Shown: positions 27,897 to 38,645, numbered from the stretch's first letter. The stretch is DNA of 64,000 nt from Shinisaurus crocodilurus (GCA_021292165.1 CM037879.1:39462339-39526338), one strand, 5' to 3'. Numbers and translations are program-made. Notes: generated by a model from the letters alone, not told the origin.

Positions 27897-29942
27897 TTAG
27901 ACTGGGTTTGCACGACATGACAACCCATTGTGGGTAACTAGCCATGAAGGCGTGTCATCTGAACACAGACTGCTTCCCACAGGGTAGCTTATTTTTCAGC
28001 AACAAGCCATCCTGACAACCCATGGCTTGTTCTAGAGGTTGTTCGATCCACAATGGGTTGTCATGTCATCCGAACCTGGGAGAGCAATTTCATTGTGGGA
28101 TGTGGGGCTCAGCTAGCGACCTGCTCAGCAAAACCCCCTGCTGTTCTTCACAATCCCACCCTTGCTGCCGCCAGTGACAGTCCCTCCACTGATACCCAAG
28201 CGGCACTTTGGAGCAACTGTCACTAGTTTGCCACCTTTTTCTGGTCCCAGAAAATGCACAAATGTGTTTGTGATTTTTAAAAATTATTTTTTTGTTGGCC
28301 TTTTGCAAGTGCTCTCTTACCGCTGTCCAATACCTACAGTCTTGCCTGGTCAATTTCCTTGCATGTTTCAGCTTCAAAGGGAGCTGCCAAGTGGAGTAGG
28401 TAACATATACAGTATGGAAATTTACACGGTGAGACTGCATTTAGGGTAATTTTTGCACAGTTGCCTGGGTCCAATTGGCGAGTTGTCAATTGAAAAGCAC
28501 CAGTAAAGGGGGGGAAAGCCGCAAAAGAAGGTGTACCAAAAGCAGGGGAGTGGGATGACAAAGACAATATATCCCACTTAGCAATGTAATCCTCGGTTTT
28601 AAGTGTTGAACTGACACTTCTCAGTGTCCTCCACCTTTTCAACACTTCCCTGAGTCTCCAGCTAGCCCAGAAAGGGGAGGTATTGGCTCCCCTACCTCAC
28701 TTTTTGTGGCTCCTTTTCAGAGCACTTAACTGCTGTGGTTACTGCGGTTCCCTGACAGTTCTCCCCCCCCCCCCCCCGAGAAGGTGGCTGAATGGGATGG
28801 ATGAGATGGGGCCCAATGAGTGTGTGTGTAAGTACAGCTGGTGCTGGCACCCCGTTTGCTCCGTCTCGTTCTACCACCTCTAATGTTTTGTTTTTTTTAA
28901 AAAAAACTGGTTGGGAATATTTGTGCAATATTTGGGACTGGGAATTATACGCAGATTTAATGGCTAGGAAGTAAATGGGGGGGGATTTGTGCCATTTTAA
29001 GGGCAGTGCAGTAAATGGAGGGTAAATTTGCGCACCTGCTGTAACAGAGCAGTTACTGCAGGTGCTCAAATTTCCCCTCCATTTACTTCCTAGTCATTAA
29101 AGTTGTGTATATTTCTGCTGGGTGTTGTTTTTTTTTTAGCAACGGCCAGAGAAGTGCAGTAACTGCCACAGTGAGTTGTCTAAAAAGGAGTTGCAAAAAG
29201 GTGGGGGGAGTTAATATCTCCCCTTTCTGGAGTAGTTGTAGACTTAGGGGAGTGTTGAAAAGGTGGAGGGCACTGAGAAGTGTCAGTTCAACACTTATAA
29301 TCGAGAGGATTACATTGCTAAGTGAGAGATTTTGCCCCCCCCCCCTTTGGTGAACCTACTTTTGCTGCTTTCCCTCAGTTTTTTGGTGCTTTTCAACTGA
29401 CACCTTGGCAATCGGTCCCTGGCAACTGTGCACAAATTAGCCTATATGCAGTCTTGCCTTGTCAGTTTCCATGTATGTTACCTACTCCACTTGCTGCTCC
29501 CTTTGGCAGCTGAAACATACAAAGAAATTGACCAGGCAAGGCTACAGTTATCAGACAGCCATAAGATGGCTCCTGTGTACTTGTATGACGATGACAACAA
29601 CAACAACAACAACAACAACGATAATAACAACTGATAAAATAACAAACACGATTTTCTGGGGCTGAAAAAATAAAAATACAATCCCAATTGCGCATTTTTG
29701 AGGCTCCAAAAAATAACAGCAATGAACGAAAAGGGGTAATGATCAGAGCGGGGAGGGGGAGACAAGACGGGCTCTGCCACAAAAGACACTGGGAAACCAG
29801 CTGGAGGACTGAGGAGGGGGAGAACAAGCCACGGTGAGCCTGATTGTCTGTTGGGCACACTGTGGGTTGTTCTGCGAACAACCAACATTGCGTAGCTTGT
29901 TCACAGAGTGGCTTAGCGTGACATGCGAATGCAGCCTTAAAG
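27897..29942. mobile_element. Large foldback element or stacked foldbacks, about 2 kb
   Basis: Sequence at 28235-28650 is inverted at 29230-29680: 'ttctggtcccagaaaatg' pairs with 'gattttctggggctgaaaaa', 'gtagtgtcctccaccttttc'-type sequence near 28620 pairs with 'gaaaaggtggagggcactga', and 'ttcaaagggagctgccaagt' pairs with 'cttgctgctccctttggcag'. The inner parts 28950-29035 and 29045-29095 also pair (aatggctaggaagtaaatgg with ccatttacttcctagtcatt). The outer ends resemble the GTTCAGACAACA-type MITE termini. Open frames over 100 codons inside are palindrome shadows. No transposase was seen. Confidence 0.7.
29593..29632. repeat. (CAA)n microsatellite
   Basis: A 'gacaacaacaacaacaacaa'-type run grading into 'cgataataacaac', within the right arm of the foldback. 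Confidence 0.9.
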
Positions 29943-30404
29943 TAGGTGGATGCCAAGTGCTCCCCCAGGGAGAACATTTCACATTGCTGGGTTGACTATT
30001 CTCTTCCTTTACCTGCCAAACATGCAGGGCCGTTTCATCCACCAAGTGACTGAGATTTACACTGCAAGATTAATGGGGCAGGGAACTTGTCTTTTTTGCT
30101 TAGGTGATTCTGTAAAGTGCCATGTACATTGAGGGTCTTTGTTTGTTATATTTATTTATTATAGTGGGTAGGCAATGTAATGCCCATGGGCCTTACCTGT
30201 CCTCCAATGGGTTTCTGCTGTAGAAGGTTTATCTCTCTTCATTCCAGAACCACTAGATTGTGGGTAAGTAGCAGGGCAAGTAGAAAAGCCTTGGCAGGCA
30301 GGAGACAGCTACTGTATTGAATCCTGTTGTCTTGGAGTAAATATTAGACCAGCAGCCCAGTGCTCCCCTGTGCAGAGTGAAGTACACTTATACTCATTGG
30401 GTGA
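29943..30404. other. Intron 5 spacer, unclassified
   Basis: No named repeats or coding signal. Confidence 0.3.
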
Positions 30405-30515
30405 GATCCAAACTTGGTCATGCTTAGAGTAGACCCATTAAAATCAGTAGGACTTAAATTGGTCAAGACTAATTTGTCCCATTGATTTTCAGTGGCTCTA
30501 CTCTAAGGATTACTA
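30405..30515. mobile_element. Short palindromic MITE
   Basis: 'catgcttagagtagacccat' and 'ttcagtggctctactctaag' are inverted around 'aaaatcagtaggacttaaat'. About 110 bp. Confidence 0.55.
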
Positions 30516-30535
30516 AATCTGGATTCAGCCCATTG

Positions 30536-30860
30536 ACTGGGTTCAGACAACACAATAACCCACACTCAAGTGTTGAGTGTGGGTTGTTGCTGAACCGTGG
30601 GTTATCATGTTGTCTCAACCAGCCAAGATAACAAACCAGGGTGAACAATCCACAGTTCACAACCCAACAACAAACCATGGGTTCTCTTCATGCACAAACG
30701 TGTTTGTGATTTTTTAAAATCATAGTTAACAAGCCATGACTTGTTAGCGCAGCTGGATTCAGACAACACAGTCACCCGCATTTCAGCAACAACCCACGGT
30801 TCAACAACAACCCTTCAGTGTGGTGGGTTAGCATGTTGTCTGAACCCAGTCAATGAATTC
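30536..30860. mobile_element. Foldback MITE (GTTCAGACAACA family)
   Basis: Begins 'actgggttcagacaacacaa' and ends 'gcatgttgtctgaacccagt', perfect inverted termini of about 20 bp. Internal arms repeat 'aacaacccac' and 'tgtgggttgt'. A very similar element with the same internal order lies at 57945-58252. Length about 325 bp. Non-coding. Confidence 0.82.
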
Positions 30861-31645
30861 AGTGGGCTTAGGCTCATTTGACTCTTCACAGCATCAGGCT
30901 GCTAAAAGCAATAAATAGCACTCCAATTTATTTTGCTTAATCCCAAGCCATTTGGCTCATTTTTCAGGAATCAGCTATATACGGGCAAGTCAAATAATGG
31001 AAAATAGTGTGCAGTGAAATTTAAGCTTAACACGAATAATAGTAAAATAGGCAAGCAGTCCTATTTTAAATGCGTTAGTAGCTGCCTTTTTTAAGTTGAT
31101 CAAATTCCTATTATGTTACATTTTACTCTAAAGGAAGCTGGTATTTTTAATACTGTGCTTTTCTACAAATACGTTTTAATACTTTCTATCTCTCTCCCCT
31201 TTGGACGCTGCTGTTGGCATTTAATTTTGCCATTGCAACAAATGGCAGGGAGAGAGAGAGTAAAGAGATTACTTTGTCAGGGATGCCCATTGCTGCAGCT
31301 GTGTCCCTGAACCAGGGTATATTGGCAGGTGATAACTAGAAAAAGAGACTGGGCAGTTTTCCAACTGGTAGCTACAGTTAATAGTAAAAAAAAATTAAAT
31401 TAAAAAACAACAATCTGGCTGCTGTGGCTGGAATAAATGGTCATTAGGACTGATTAAAGTCAGATTGAGGGTGACTCAAACAAGTTAAAAGGAGGAAACC
31501 GCAGCCTATTTTACCTAATTTATATTACATTGTAGTCCTGGAGTTCATTTATGTGACTGAGCCTGGAATGAGGTAGGCATGCCTAGCTGTCTGGTCCAGG
31601 CTAGTAGAGGTGGCTTTTGCAAATAAGGTGCCAGTAAGAAGGGGA
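30861..31645. other. Intron 5 spacer, no feature recognised
   Basis: AT-rich; no defined repeat or exon. Confidence 0.3.
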
Positions 31646-31815
31646 GGGACCCAAGGGTGCTAGGTTCAATCTCCAGTAAAAAGGCTCAGGTAGCAGGTGA
31701 TGGGAAAAACCTCTGCCTGAGACTCTAGAGGGCCATGGCCAGTCAGAGTAGACAACAAATCTGGGCTAGATTTACAAGTAGTCTGACTCAGTATAAAGTA
31801 TCTACCTATATATCC
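31646..31815 (+). mobile_element. tRNA(Ala)-like SINE, 5'-truncated
   Basis: Starts in box B ('gctaggttcaatctccagta'), then 'aggtagcaggtgatgggaaa', 'ctctgcctgagactctagag' and 'tgactcagtataaagtatct'. The head is missing. The adjacent LINE follows within a few bases. Confidence 0.75.
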
Positions 31816-31819
31816 CTTT

Positions 31820-32444
31820 CATGTCCTCTGTATAGGCTCACAGTAGTGCACGCGCTGGTAACTTCCAGGCTCGACTTCTGCAATGCGCTGTACATAGGGC
31901 TACTTTTATACCTAGTCCAGAAACTTCAACTAGTGCAAAATATGGCAGCCAGACCGGTTACTGGTATACCTAGGGGTGCCCACATCACACCAGTTTTAAA
32001 AGCACTCCACTGGCTGCCAATCAGTTTCCGGGAGAAGTATAAAGTATTGGTTATTACCTTTAACGCCCTACATGGTTTGGGTCCAGGCTACCTACGGGAT
32101 CGCCTTCTCCCGTACAATCCGCCCCGCACACTCAGGTCCTCTGGGAGGAATCTACTTCAGTCAGCAAAAACTAGGCTGGCAAGTATCACCCAGAGGACCT
32201 TTTCTTCTGCTGCTCCCAGATTATGGAATGGCCTGCTGGAGGAGATTCGTCAATTTACCAGTCTCTTGGAATTTAAAAAAGCCATAAAGACTGATCTCTT
32301 CTGGCAGGCCTATCCAGAGGAATTTTAGGATCCCTTTAAGATGTTTTTAAGATGTTTCAAGATGTTTTTAATAGTATGCATTGTATTTGATTAGTTTATG
32401 TATTTTATATTTTCTGCTGTTCCCCGCCTCGATGGGTAAGATGA

Positions 32445-32503
<59 letters not shown>

Positions 32504-32505
32504 GG
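31820..32505 (+). mobile_element. L2-like LINE, 3' part with RT C-terminus
   Basis: From about 31842 the frame reads VVHALVTSRLDFCNALYIGL, then LQLVQNMAARPVTG, HITPVLKALHWLPISFREKY, ALHGLGPGYLRDRLLPYNPP and AAPRLWNGLLEEIRQF to a stop at 32326-32328. This is the diagnostic RT C-terminal tail of L2/CR1-type LINEs, and it is open over about 160 codons, so the copy is not very old. A short 3' UTR ends in a (TTA)n array at 32446-32503, consistent with a microsatellite-like 3' end. 5'-truncated; no catalytic RT domain. Confidence 0.9.
32446..32503. repeat. (TTA)n microsatellite
   Basis: About 19 uninterrupted trinucleotides at the 3' end of the LINE. Likely expanded from its terminal repeat. Confidence 0.97.
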
Positions 32506-32589
32506 CTGAGCACTGTTGGAAGCAGAATGCTGGGCTAGATATATCTTGTGCCAATCAGGCAAGGCACTTCTTCTGTTCATAATAATATG

Positions 32590-32650
32590 TGAGAGCCAGC
32601 ATGGAGTAGTGGTCAGAGTGTCCAGACTGGGAAGGTTCAAATTCTGCTGC
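32590..32650 (+). mobile_element. CORE-SINE head fragment
   Basis: 'gagccagcatggagtagtgg' and 'gggaaggttcaaattctgct' represent box A and box B. Only about 60 bp remains. Confidence 0.55.
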
Positions 32651-33190
32651 TGCTATGTTACATTGCTGCTTTATTTTAACTTGTCATTTTAAGTTGTTGC
32701 TGTTTGATCGTTGTGCTTTTGGCAATTGTTGTGAGACACCTTGGGGGGCACTTTGTGGGGCAGAAAAGCAGGGTTTAGAAAAGCAGGGTTTAGTCAACTA
32801 GAGTCTATTAAAGTAGAACAATTCTAGCCTGGCTTAGGCCTAATTTGCTTTTTATAGGCCACTGCACACATTTCATGGTAGCAAACCCAGTTTTGACATT
32901 GAACCTACACTAAGTAGGGAGCAGCAGCTCATTCTGGCTTTCTGATTACCGTATCTGTATGATTCAGTCTGTTTCCAAACGTGTGTGTTTCATTCACATA
33001 TGACATTGCACTTTAAGAAATCTTAGGTATACACCTAATAAAATGTAACATGTGAAGCAGCTCCCTGCAGGGAAAGAAGGCCCTCTTGTGTGAGGGCGGA
33101 GATACACTTGATTGGGAGTCAGGAAAGGGACTTCGTAGTGGCTACACTGAGATTCTGGAACTTCCTTCTGAGGGACCGTCTCACTTGAAC
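32651..33190. other. Intron 5 spacer
   Basis: A LINE-tail-like piece at about 32690-32770 ('ttgtgagacaccttgggggg'). The rest is unclassified. Confidence 0.3.
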
Positions 33191-33322
33191 TGCAATCCTA
33201 TGTAAGTTTAGACAAAAAAAAGGCCTACAACTCCCAGCATGCCCCAGCCAACTATTCTTGCTGGAGCATGCTGGGAGTTGTAGGCCTTTTTTTCTGTCTA
33301 AACTTGCATAGGATTGTGCCCT
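33191..33322. mobile_element. Palindromic MITE (GGGCACAATCCTATG family), copy 1
   Basis: 'tgcaatcctatgtaagttta' is answered by 'taaacttgcataggattgtg', and the inner arms 'aggcctacaactcccagcat' and 'atgctgggagttgtaggcct' pair perfectly. About 130 bp. Further copies at 42903 and 54172. Confidence 0.85.
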
Positions 33323-33489
33323 TACTGACTACATGGCCTTCCAGAAGCTGGTGATGACTTTCCTTTTTTAGGAAGGCATTTGATATGTAACATTTAACCT
33401 GCCTTTGAATCTGGTTTTTTTTGGTCTCTCTTTTTTTAATTAAATATTTTGACTGCTGTCAAAATTATGCTGTTTTTTTGTGTTTTAAT

Positions 33490-33812
33490 GTTTAGTGCAG
33501 GGTGCAGAAACTCAGGCCCGAGGGCCGAATCTGGCCCACCTGGGGTCCCAGTCTGGCCCTCTGGGGTTCCCCAGATGGTTATGCCCCCTTCCCCTGGCCT
33601 CACCTTCTTTCCCCCAGCCAAAGATCATTGGGTGGTTTCCCGGCCTTTGTGCAGTTTTTTCCCCATTCTAAAAGGTTGAAATGCCTCTCCTAAGGCTTAG
33701 TGACTGGCAGTAAAAAAGCTGAAATATGCTAGTATTTGTGGCCCCACCCCCATTTGCCTTCGGCCCCACCCACCACTGGAAAGTGGCCCTCAAGCACTTC
33801 TCCAGAATGGAA
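33490..33812. mobile_element. About 310-bp hAT-like element (CAGGGTGCAGAA family), copy 1
   Basis: Starts 'gtgcagggtgcagaaactca' and includes 'gggtggtttcccggcctttg' and 'ttgaaatgcctctcctaagg'. Relatives at 41268-41575 and 44237-44545 share these blocks in the same order. A 'CAGGGxxCAGAA' start and 'xxCTGCACCC'-like end in the third copy suggest hAT termini. Confidence 0.65.
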
Positions 33813-34320
33813 GGAAGTACTTCTTCACATAGCGCACAGTTAATCTATGGAACTCACTTCCACAAGATGTAGTGATACAGGCCTGTGGCTTACGCTGGCT
33901 CAGCTTGTCTGAGCGTGGAAAGCTAAGCAGGGTCAAGCCTGGTTATTACTTGGATGGGAGACCCCTCCTCTAGTTTCCTGCATTGAGCAGGGGGTTGGAC
34001 TCGATAGCCTTGTAGGCTCCTTCCAACTCTATGATCTATGAAATCTATGATGACCACCAATTTGGACAGCTTTAAAAAGGGGATTGGACAAATTCATGGA
34101 GGAGAAGACTATCAATGGCTGCTAGTCCTGATTGGCTATATACTTCCTCCAGTATCAGAGGCAGTATGGCTGGGGAACATGGGCGGGAAGGTGCTTTTGT
34201 ACTCCTGGCCTGCTTGTGGGATCCTGTGGGCCGCTGGTTGGCTGCTGTGTGAACAGAATGCTGGACTAGATGGACCCTTGGTCTGATCCAGCAGGGCTCC
34301 TCTTATGTTCTTATGAATTC
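33813..34320 (+). mobile_element. LINE 3' end, interrupted by a 5S-like SINE
   Basis: Sequence before and after the SINE joins into 'cttccacaagatgtagtgat' and 'gaccaccaatttggacagct', whose product reads TNLDSFKKGIGQ. This is the tail family NLDGFKRGLDKFMEEK, followed by the conserved 3' UTR 'gaacagaatgctggactaga' and 'tggacccttggtctgatcca', ending 'cctcttatgttcttatg'. Confidence 0.82.
33883..34050 (+). mobile_element. 5S rRNA-like SINE with CR1-type tail, full length, nested in LINE
   Basis: 'acaggcctgtggcttacgct', then 'ggaaagctaagcagggtcaa', 'cttggatgggagacccct', and the tail 'gcagggggttggactcgata' ending 'ctatgatctatgaaatctat'. TGAT occurs on both sides of the insertion and could be a short target duplication. 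Its insertion inside another LINE gives a relative age. Confidence 0.92.
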
Positions 34321-34345
34321 AGCTCTCAGGCTGAAACCATCTCTA

Positions 34346-34825
34346 ATTTATTTATTTATTCTATTTATATCCCACCTTTTTTCCTGTAAGGAACTCAAGG
34401 TGACTTATGTAATCCTCTTCCTCCTCTCCATTTTATCCTCACAAAAACCCTGTGAGATGTACTTGGGAGTTTGATAAAATAGAAGAAAATATGTTGGACA
34501 ATAGAAGAAAGTGAGGTTTCTTTGTAATTACAGTGTAAGAATAATTATTGCTGTGGAGAAGTTCGGAAGTTCATTTTAGTTTAGTTTAGTTTAGTTTGTG
34601 GATTGTTGTATGTTTTCTAATGTTTGTTAGTGTTTTAGTTTTTCTTAAATAAAATTTGAAATTAAACAAAACAAAAACAAAAACCCTGTGAGGTAGGTTA
34701 GGCTGAGAGTCAGTGACTGTCCCAAAGTTACCCAGCGAGCTTCATGGCCGAGTGGGGATTAGAACCTGGGTTTCCCAAGTCCCAGTCAATCACTCTAACC
34801 ACTACACCACACTGACTCTTGGTGG
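34346..34825 (-). mobile_element. CORE-SINE, full length, split by a later retroinsertion
   Basis: On the - strand: head with 'gtgtggtgtagtggttagag' and 'cccaggttctaatccccact', core 'aacctacctcacagggtttt', tail 'ccttgagttccttacagg' and (AAAT)n. The core is cut in two at 34456 by a 222-bp insertion flanked by a 14-bp direct repeat. Confidence 0.88.
34457..34678 (+). mobile_element. L1-style retroinsertion with A-rich tail and 14-bp target duplication
   Basis: The insert lies between two copies of AAAAACCCTGTGAG (34443-34456 and 34679-34692). It ends in 'aaataaaatttgaaattaaa' and an A-rich tail, with a polyadenylation-like AATAAA about 30 bp from the end. A target duplication of this length plus an A-rich tail is the signature of L1-type target-primed retrotransposition. 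It could be a 5'-truncated L1 3' end or a processed RNA. It includes a (TTTAG)n run at 34577-34598. Confidence 0.8.
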
Positions 34826-35098
34826 GGTTTGTTTCAAACTGTAAGGATGTTTTTAATTGTTTAATGTATTATTTATCTTGTTAGCTACCTTGAGCTTCCA
34901 GAAGGAAAGACAGGGTATAAATGTGTTAAAATAAAAACAAATAAATACAATCCTAGAGGGATTACAGCTTGTGATATCTATCGGTGGCAGCACCAGAGAG
35001 CGAGAGAGAGAGAGAGCAGAATGCAGTGGTGTGGAGCTTTGCTTCACATGTTAGATTTCTGAAGGAGAAATAACATCAAATTTCATATCCTAATTATA
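34826..35098. other. Intron 5 spacer
   Basis: A LINE-tail-like segment at 34850-34950 ('ttgagcttccagaaggaaag', 'acagggtataaatgtg') and a GA-rich run at 34997-35017. No gene. Confidence 0.35.
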
Positions 35099-35465
35099 TT
35101 GGCTGCATTCACATGTAATTCTGAGCCATGGTTTATGTTAACCATGTTTTTTTGCTTTAGCTATGAATTGTCATGTAGACGAGTAAACAAACAGCAGCTT
35201 GTTTTCCCTACTTCTGGTTGGTTTCTCTTCCACCTATTTTGCCAGCTTTCAGAGTGGTTTCATTTTCAGACTGCTCTGGCTAGGCTCCTCTATTTCAGGG
35301 TGAATAGTAGTGCAAATAAGCCAGGGATAAACCACGGTTCTGGGTTCAGACATCACAACAAGCCATGGTTTAAAGAAGCCAGACTTCATAAAACATGGCT
35401 TCTGTTTGTAGTCTGTAGCTGGTAAACAAACCATGATTTGTTTGTGGGAATGGGTTGAGACACAA
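35099..35465. mobile_element. Foldback MITE (GTTCAGACAACA family), degraded
   Basis: 'ggctgcattcacatgtaatt' and 'gggttcagacatcacaacaa' start units of the same design; inner 'aaaccatg' and 'catggttt' words alternate. Two partly overlapping elements are possible. Confidence 0.5.
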
Positions 35466-35795
35466 CAGCCTGGTTCATACATAACGACAATCCAGAGTAT
35501 GGGTTGAGTATGGGTTGTTGTTGAATTGTAGGTTGTTGTTACATGCGAACCCTGAACTATGGTTTCATTATGGGTTTTTAACCACAAACAACCCAGGAAG
35601 AGAACCTATGCTTTGTTGTTGGGTTGTGAACTCTGAGTTGTTCGTAGTTAACAACCCATAGTAAAACCATAGTGCAAGGTTCACACATAACGACAACCCA
35701 TGATTCAACAACAACCCATTCAACGAGAACCCATACTCAACCTGTGCTCTGGGTTGTCATTAGAATGACAAGCCAGATTTCTGCAAACCATGCCA
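35466..35795. mobile_element. Foldback MITE (AACAACCCA family), better copy
   Basis: Begins 'agcctggttcatacataacg' and ends near 'gggttgtcattagaatgaca'. Alternating 'gggttgttg' and 'caacaaccca' give large hairpins. The copy at 8281-8500 shares 'ccaggaagagaacc' and the start. Confidence 0.65.
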
Positions 35796-36660
35796 TGCTT
35801 TAGCGTTATGTGCAATCCAGGCCATTTCTCTGAAGCAAGAATTACTGATTTTGATGTACCGGTAGTTAACTTTTATCTAAGCATGTTTAGGATTACACTT
35901 ACTTTAATTTCCAATGATGAGTTACCTGTTGTGGAGACCCTTGCACCCTTCCCCCTCTGGTGCCACCTGTGTGTGATATTTCTGAACATGTAGCTATGTT
36001 CTCAGTTAACACTGATAGTGTTCTCACACGGCTGTCAAGCAAGCCTCAGCTATTGGAATCTCTATTCAGAATTGTCAGAATATAGAGTAGCACAGTCATC
36101 CTTTTAACTATATTTTGATCTTTATAAGCATAGTTTCAAATAGAAAGGCTTTGGATTAGGATGTTACTACAGTTTGGTTGAATAGATTTTAATCTCTATT
36201 ATGAGACACTACAATGGTAGACATTACTCATGTCATGTCCAACTTCGTGCCTGTGTCTGCAGGTGTGTGTCTAAATGTGTAAATTTATTGCCACCATTAT
36301 CTTATTAGGCAAATTATTTATAGGTTTTCAACACGATTAGTCAGGAAATTGAGAAGAACTTTGACCTTTTTATGGTGAGTTACAGCAGGAAGTCTTCAAT
36401 TTCCATGGATTCCATTTCAGCAGGCTTCAGAAGACACAAAGCCCGAACCCACCCTGAACCAAACTTGTCTGTAATCCAGGGAGGTCTATCTCATTTTAAT
36501 TCAAGCACACTGGATAGAAATAAGGCCTGAGTCACCAGATAGAATCCCATTACCAAAAAGTTAGTGGGGAATAAATAAGAATTACAATGAAATATGCTGT
36601 TTAAAGGTCCAAACACCACATCCTTAGTCATGGTTGTGCTGCTGTAATAGCAGCAGCAGT
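35796..36660. other. Intron 5 spacer, unclassified
   Basis: AT-rich, no named repeat. No exon-like open segment with family similarity. Confidence 0.3.
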
Positions 36661-36663
36661 GGC

Positions 36664-36693
36664 GATGATGATGATGATGATGATGATGATGAT
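36664..36693. repeat. (GAT)n microsatellite
   Basis: Ten GAT units directly after 'cagcagtggc'. Confidence 0.95.
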
Positions 36694-36894
36694 AGAATTA
36701 GCATTTACATAGTGCTGTCCAAGTGTTCAAAGCATGATATATATGTAATTTATCTCAGTGATTCTTATAGCGACCCAGTGATATAGATCAGTATTGTGTT
36801 TCAGATGGTGGGGACTGAAGCTAAGAGAGGGTCCGACTTGTCTAAAAGCTGCTTATTGGTGAGGTGAGCTCTGATAAAGGACTACCTGGCTCAC

Positions 36895-37108
36895 TCTCAC
36901 TACACAACACAAGCTCTCATGCATCAGAGGCAGTATGCCTATGTACTCCAGTTGCTGGGGAACATGGGAGGGAGGGTGCTGTTGCTGTCACGTCCCGCTT
37001 GTGGGATCCCGTGGGCAGCTGGTTGGCCACTGTGTGAACAGAATGCTGGATTAGGTGGACCCTTGGTCTGATTCAGCAGGGCTCTTCTTATGTTCTTATG
37101 TTCTCATG
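36895..37108 (+). mobile_element. LINE 3'-UTR fragment (GAACAGAATGCTGGA family)
   Basis: 'gcatcagaggcagtatgcct', 'gttgctggggaacatgggag', 'gaacagaatgctggattagg' and the end 'cttcttatgttcttatgttc'. Same family as 33813-34320, with only the 3' UTR retained. Confidence 0.78.
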
Positions 37109-37265
37109 GCAGTATGCTTGAGTAACAAGACAGACGTGCAATAAGGTTGCCACTATTTTCTTGTCAGAGGCCTTATGTCTGTGATGGTGGCATGACAGGT
37201 AGAAATTCAGCCAGTTCTGTTCTTCCCATAATTTCATATACTGGATGGGAAAAACATGACCCAGT

Positions 37266-37760
37266 GTAGCAGGGGTGGGCAACCTGTGACCCTCCAGCTG
37301 TACTGGCTATGCTGGCTAGGGCTGATGGGAGTTGTAGGCCTGGGCGGCTATGTGTCCTCTTTTATAGAGGACACTCCTCTATTTTAAGGGCTGCCAGTCC
37401 TCTATTTTGAAGGTGTCCTCTATTTGAAAGGCTGTCCAGTCTAAATCAGGTATAAAGATAGAGAACCATCAGAAGGAAGAGCTGGGCCTTGGAGTTGCCC
37501 ATCAACAGCACCTGGACAGCAGACTGAGCAAGGCACACAGGTCACCAGGTCAGTCTTCCACAGTATGGTGAGATGTGCTGTATTTCTATATAAATAAATA
37601 ATAAATATTTCTAAATTTGCATCTATACCTATAAATCAGCACATGCAAATGGATGTCCTCTTTTGGTGACGCATTTCCTCTTTGTTTTGGCTATTCATAA
37701 GTGGCCATCCCAACACCAAAACATATGGAGGGCCACAAGTTGCCTACCCAAGCTGTAGAA
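37266..37760. mobile_element. hAT-like MITE interrupted by a second element
   Basis: The outer element starts 'agcaggggtgggcaacctgt' and ends 'gggccacaagttgcctaccc', i.e. CAGGGGTGGGCAACxTGT-type inverted ends. Between them, from about 37346 to 37712, lies another sequence starting 'ggcggctatgtgtcctcttt' with repeated 'tcctctatttt' words and ending 'ataagtggccatccc'. Confidence 0.6.
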
Positions 37761-38026
37761 TGTCTGTTGGCAAACTGTTTAAAACACTGATACCCTCATG
37801 CAGCCAGATAAATGTGCAGGTACAGCAGGCTTCCTAAATGCACAGATTGAATGTGGGTGCAGGTGCACATCACTGTTGGCACAGTTTCTTGTTGGTGGGG
37901 TTGTACCTCCCCACCGACTTTCTTGCTCCTCGTTGCATGCAGCTCCTTTTTGCAGTACATCTACAGGGGATTGGGGGAATGTTCTGTCAGAAAACGTGGC
38001 GGTTTTCCTTAGGATGATAGGTAAAA

Positions 38027-38223
38027 GGGAGCAGCTGTAGCTCAGTGGCAGAGTACATGCTTTGGATGCAGAGGTTCCCAGGTTCAATCCCAAGCATCTC
38101 CAGATAAGTCTGGGAAAGACCCCTGTCTTTCCCAGAGGGCTGCTGCTGGTCCATATAGACAACATTGAGCTAGATGGACCAGTGGCCTGGCTCAGTATAT
38201 GGCAGCTTCCTATGTTCTTATGA
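38027..38223 (+). mobile_element. tRNA(Ala)-like SINE
   Basis: 'gctgtagctcagtggcagag', 'ggttcaatcccaagcatctc', body with 'gggctgctgctggtccatat', tail 'gagctagatggaccagtggc' and 'cagcttcctatgttctta'. Full length. Confidence 0.88.
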
Positions 38224-38365
38224 TAGGCGTGTTTTCCCTCCTTCCAGGTTACAACGCCTGCCATTTTAATAGTGCTTTATAGAACCAGTTTTCAAGCACT
38301 TGCCTGCTTCTAATAGCCAACAAAGATTGCGGGGGACGGGACGGGGGGGACAGGCTAAAGGGGAA

Positions 38366-38645
38366 GCAGTGCCAGCCCAAGATATTTTGCTGCCTCAGGC
38401 AAAGGACAAGATTGCGCTCCCTGCCCCCTTTAACATACAGAGGTTGATGGGACTGGCAGTTGAATCTTATTTGCTGCTAAGCAGGCTAGCTTAGGGGGTG
38501 CAGGGCAGGCTGTGTGGGGCCTACACAGTTCTGTCCTCTAACAACATGCCACCACTGCCTGCCCTTCAGCCTGTGCCACCTGAGGAGACCACCTCACTCT
38601 GCTTAATGGTAGGGTCGAACCTGAGGGGAAGGGTCCCTGCAAACG
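38366..38645. mobile_element. hAT-like MITE (GCTGCCTxAGGCAAAG family)
   Basis: 'cagtgccagcccaagatatt' and 'ttgctgcctcaggcaaagga', then a right part with 'tgccacctgaggagaccacc'. The two 'CCTxAGG' regions suggest inverted subterminal repeats. Relatives at 6.72 and 26.1 kb. Confidence 0.5.

Noticed and set aside
29462..29977. 171-codon and 136-codon minus-strand frames
   Set aside because: Contain Cys/Leu runs from a (CAA)n repeat and lie in the arm of a foldback.
37779..38264. 161-codon minus-strand open frame
   Set aside because: Runs through a tRNA-like SINE and unclassified sequence; no protein family match.
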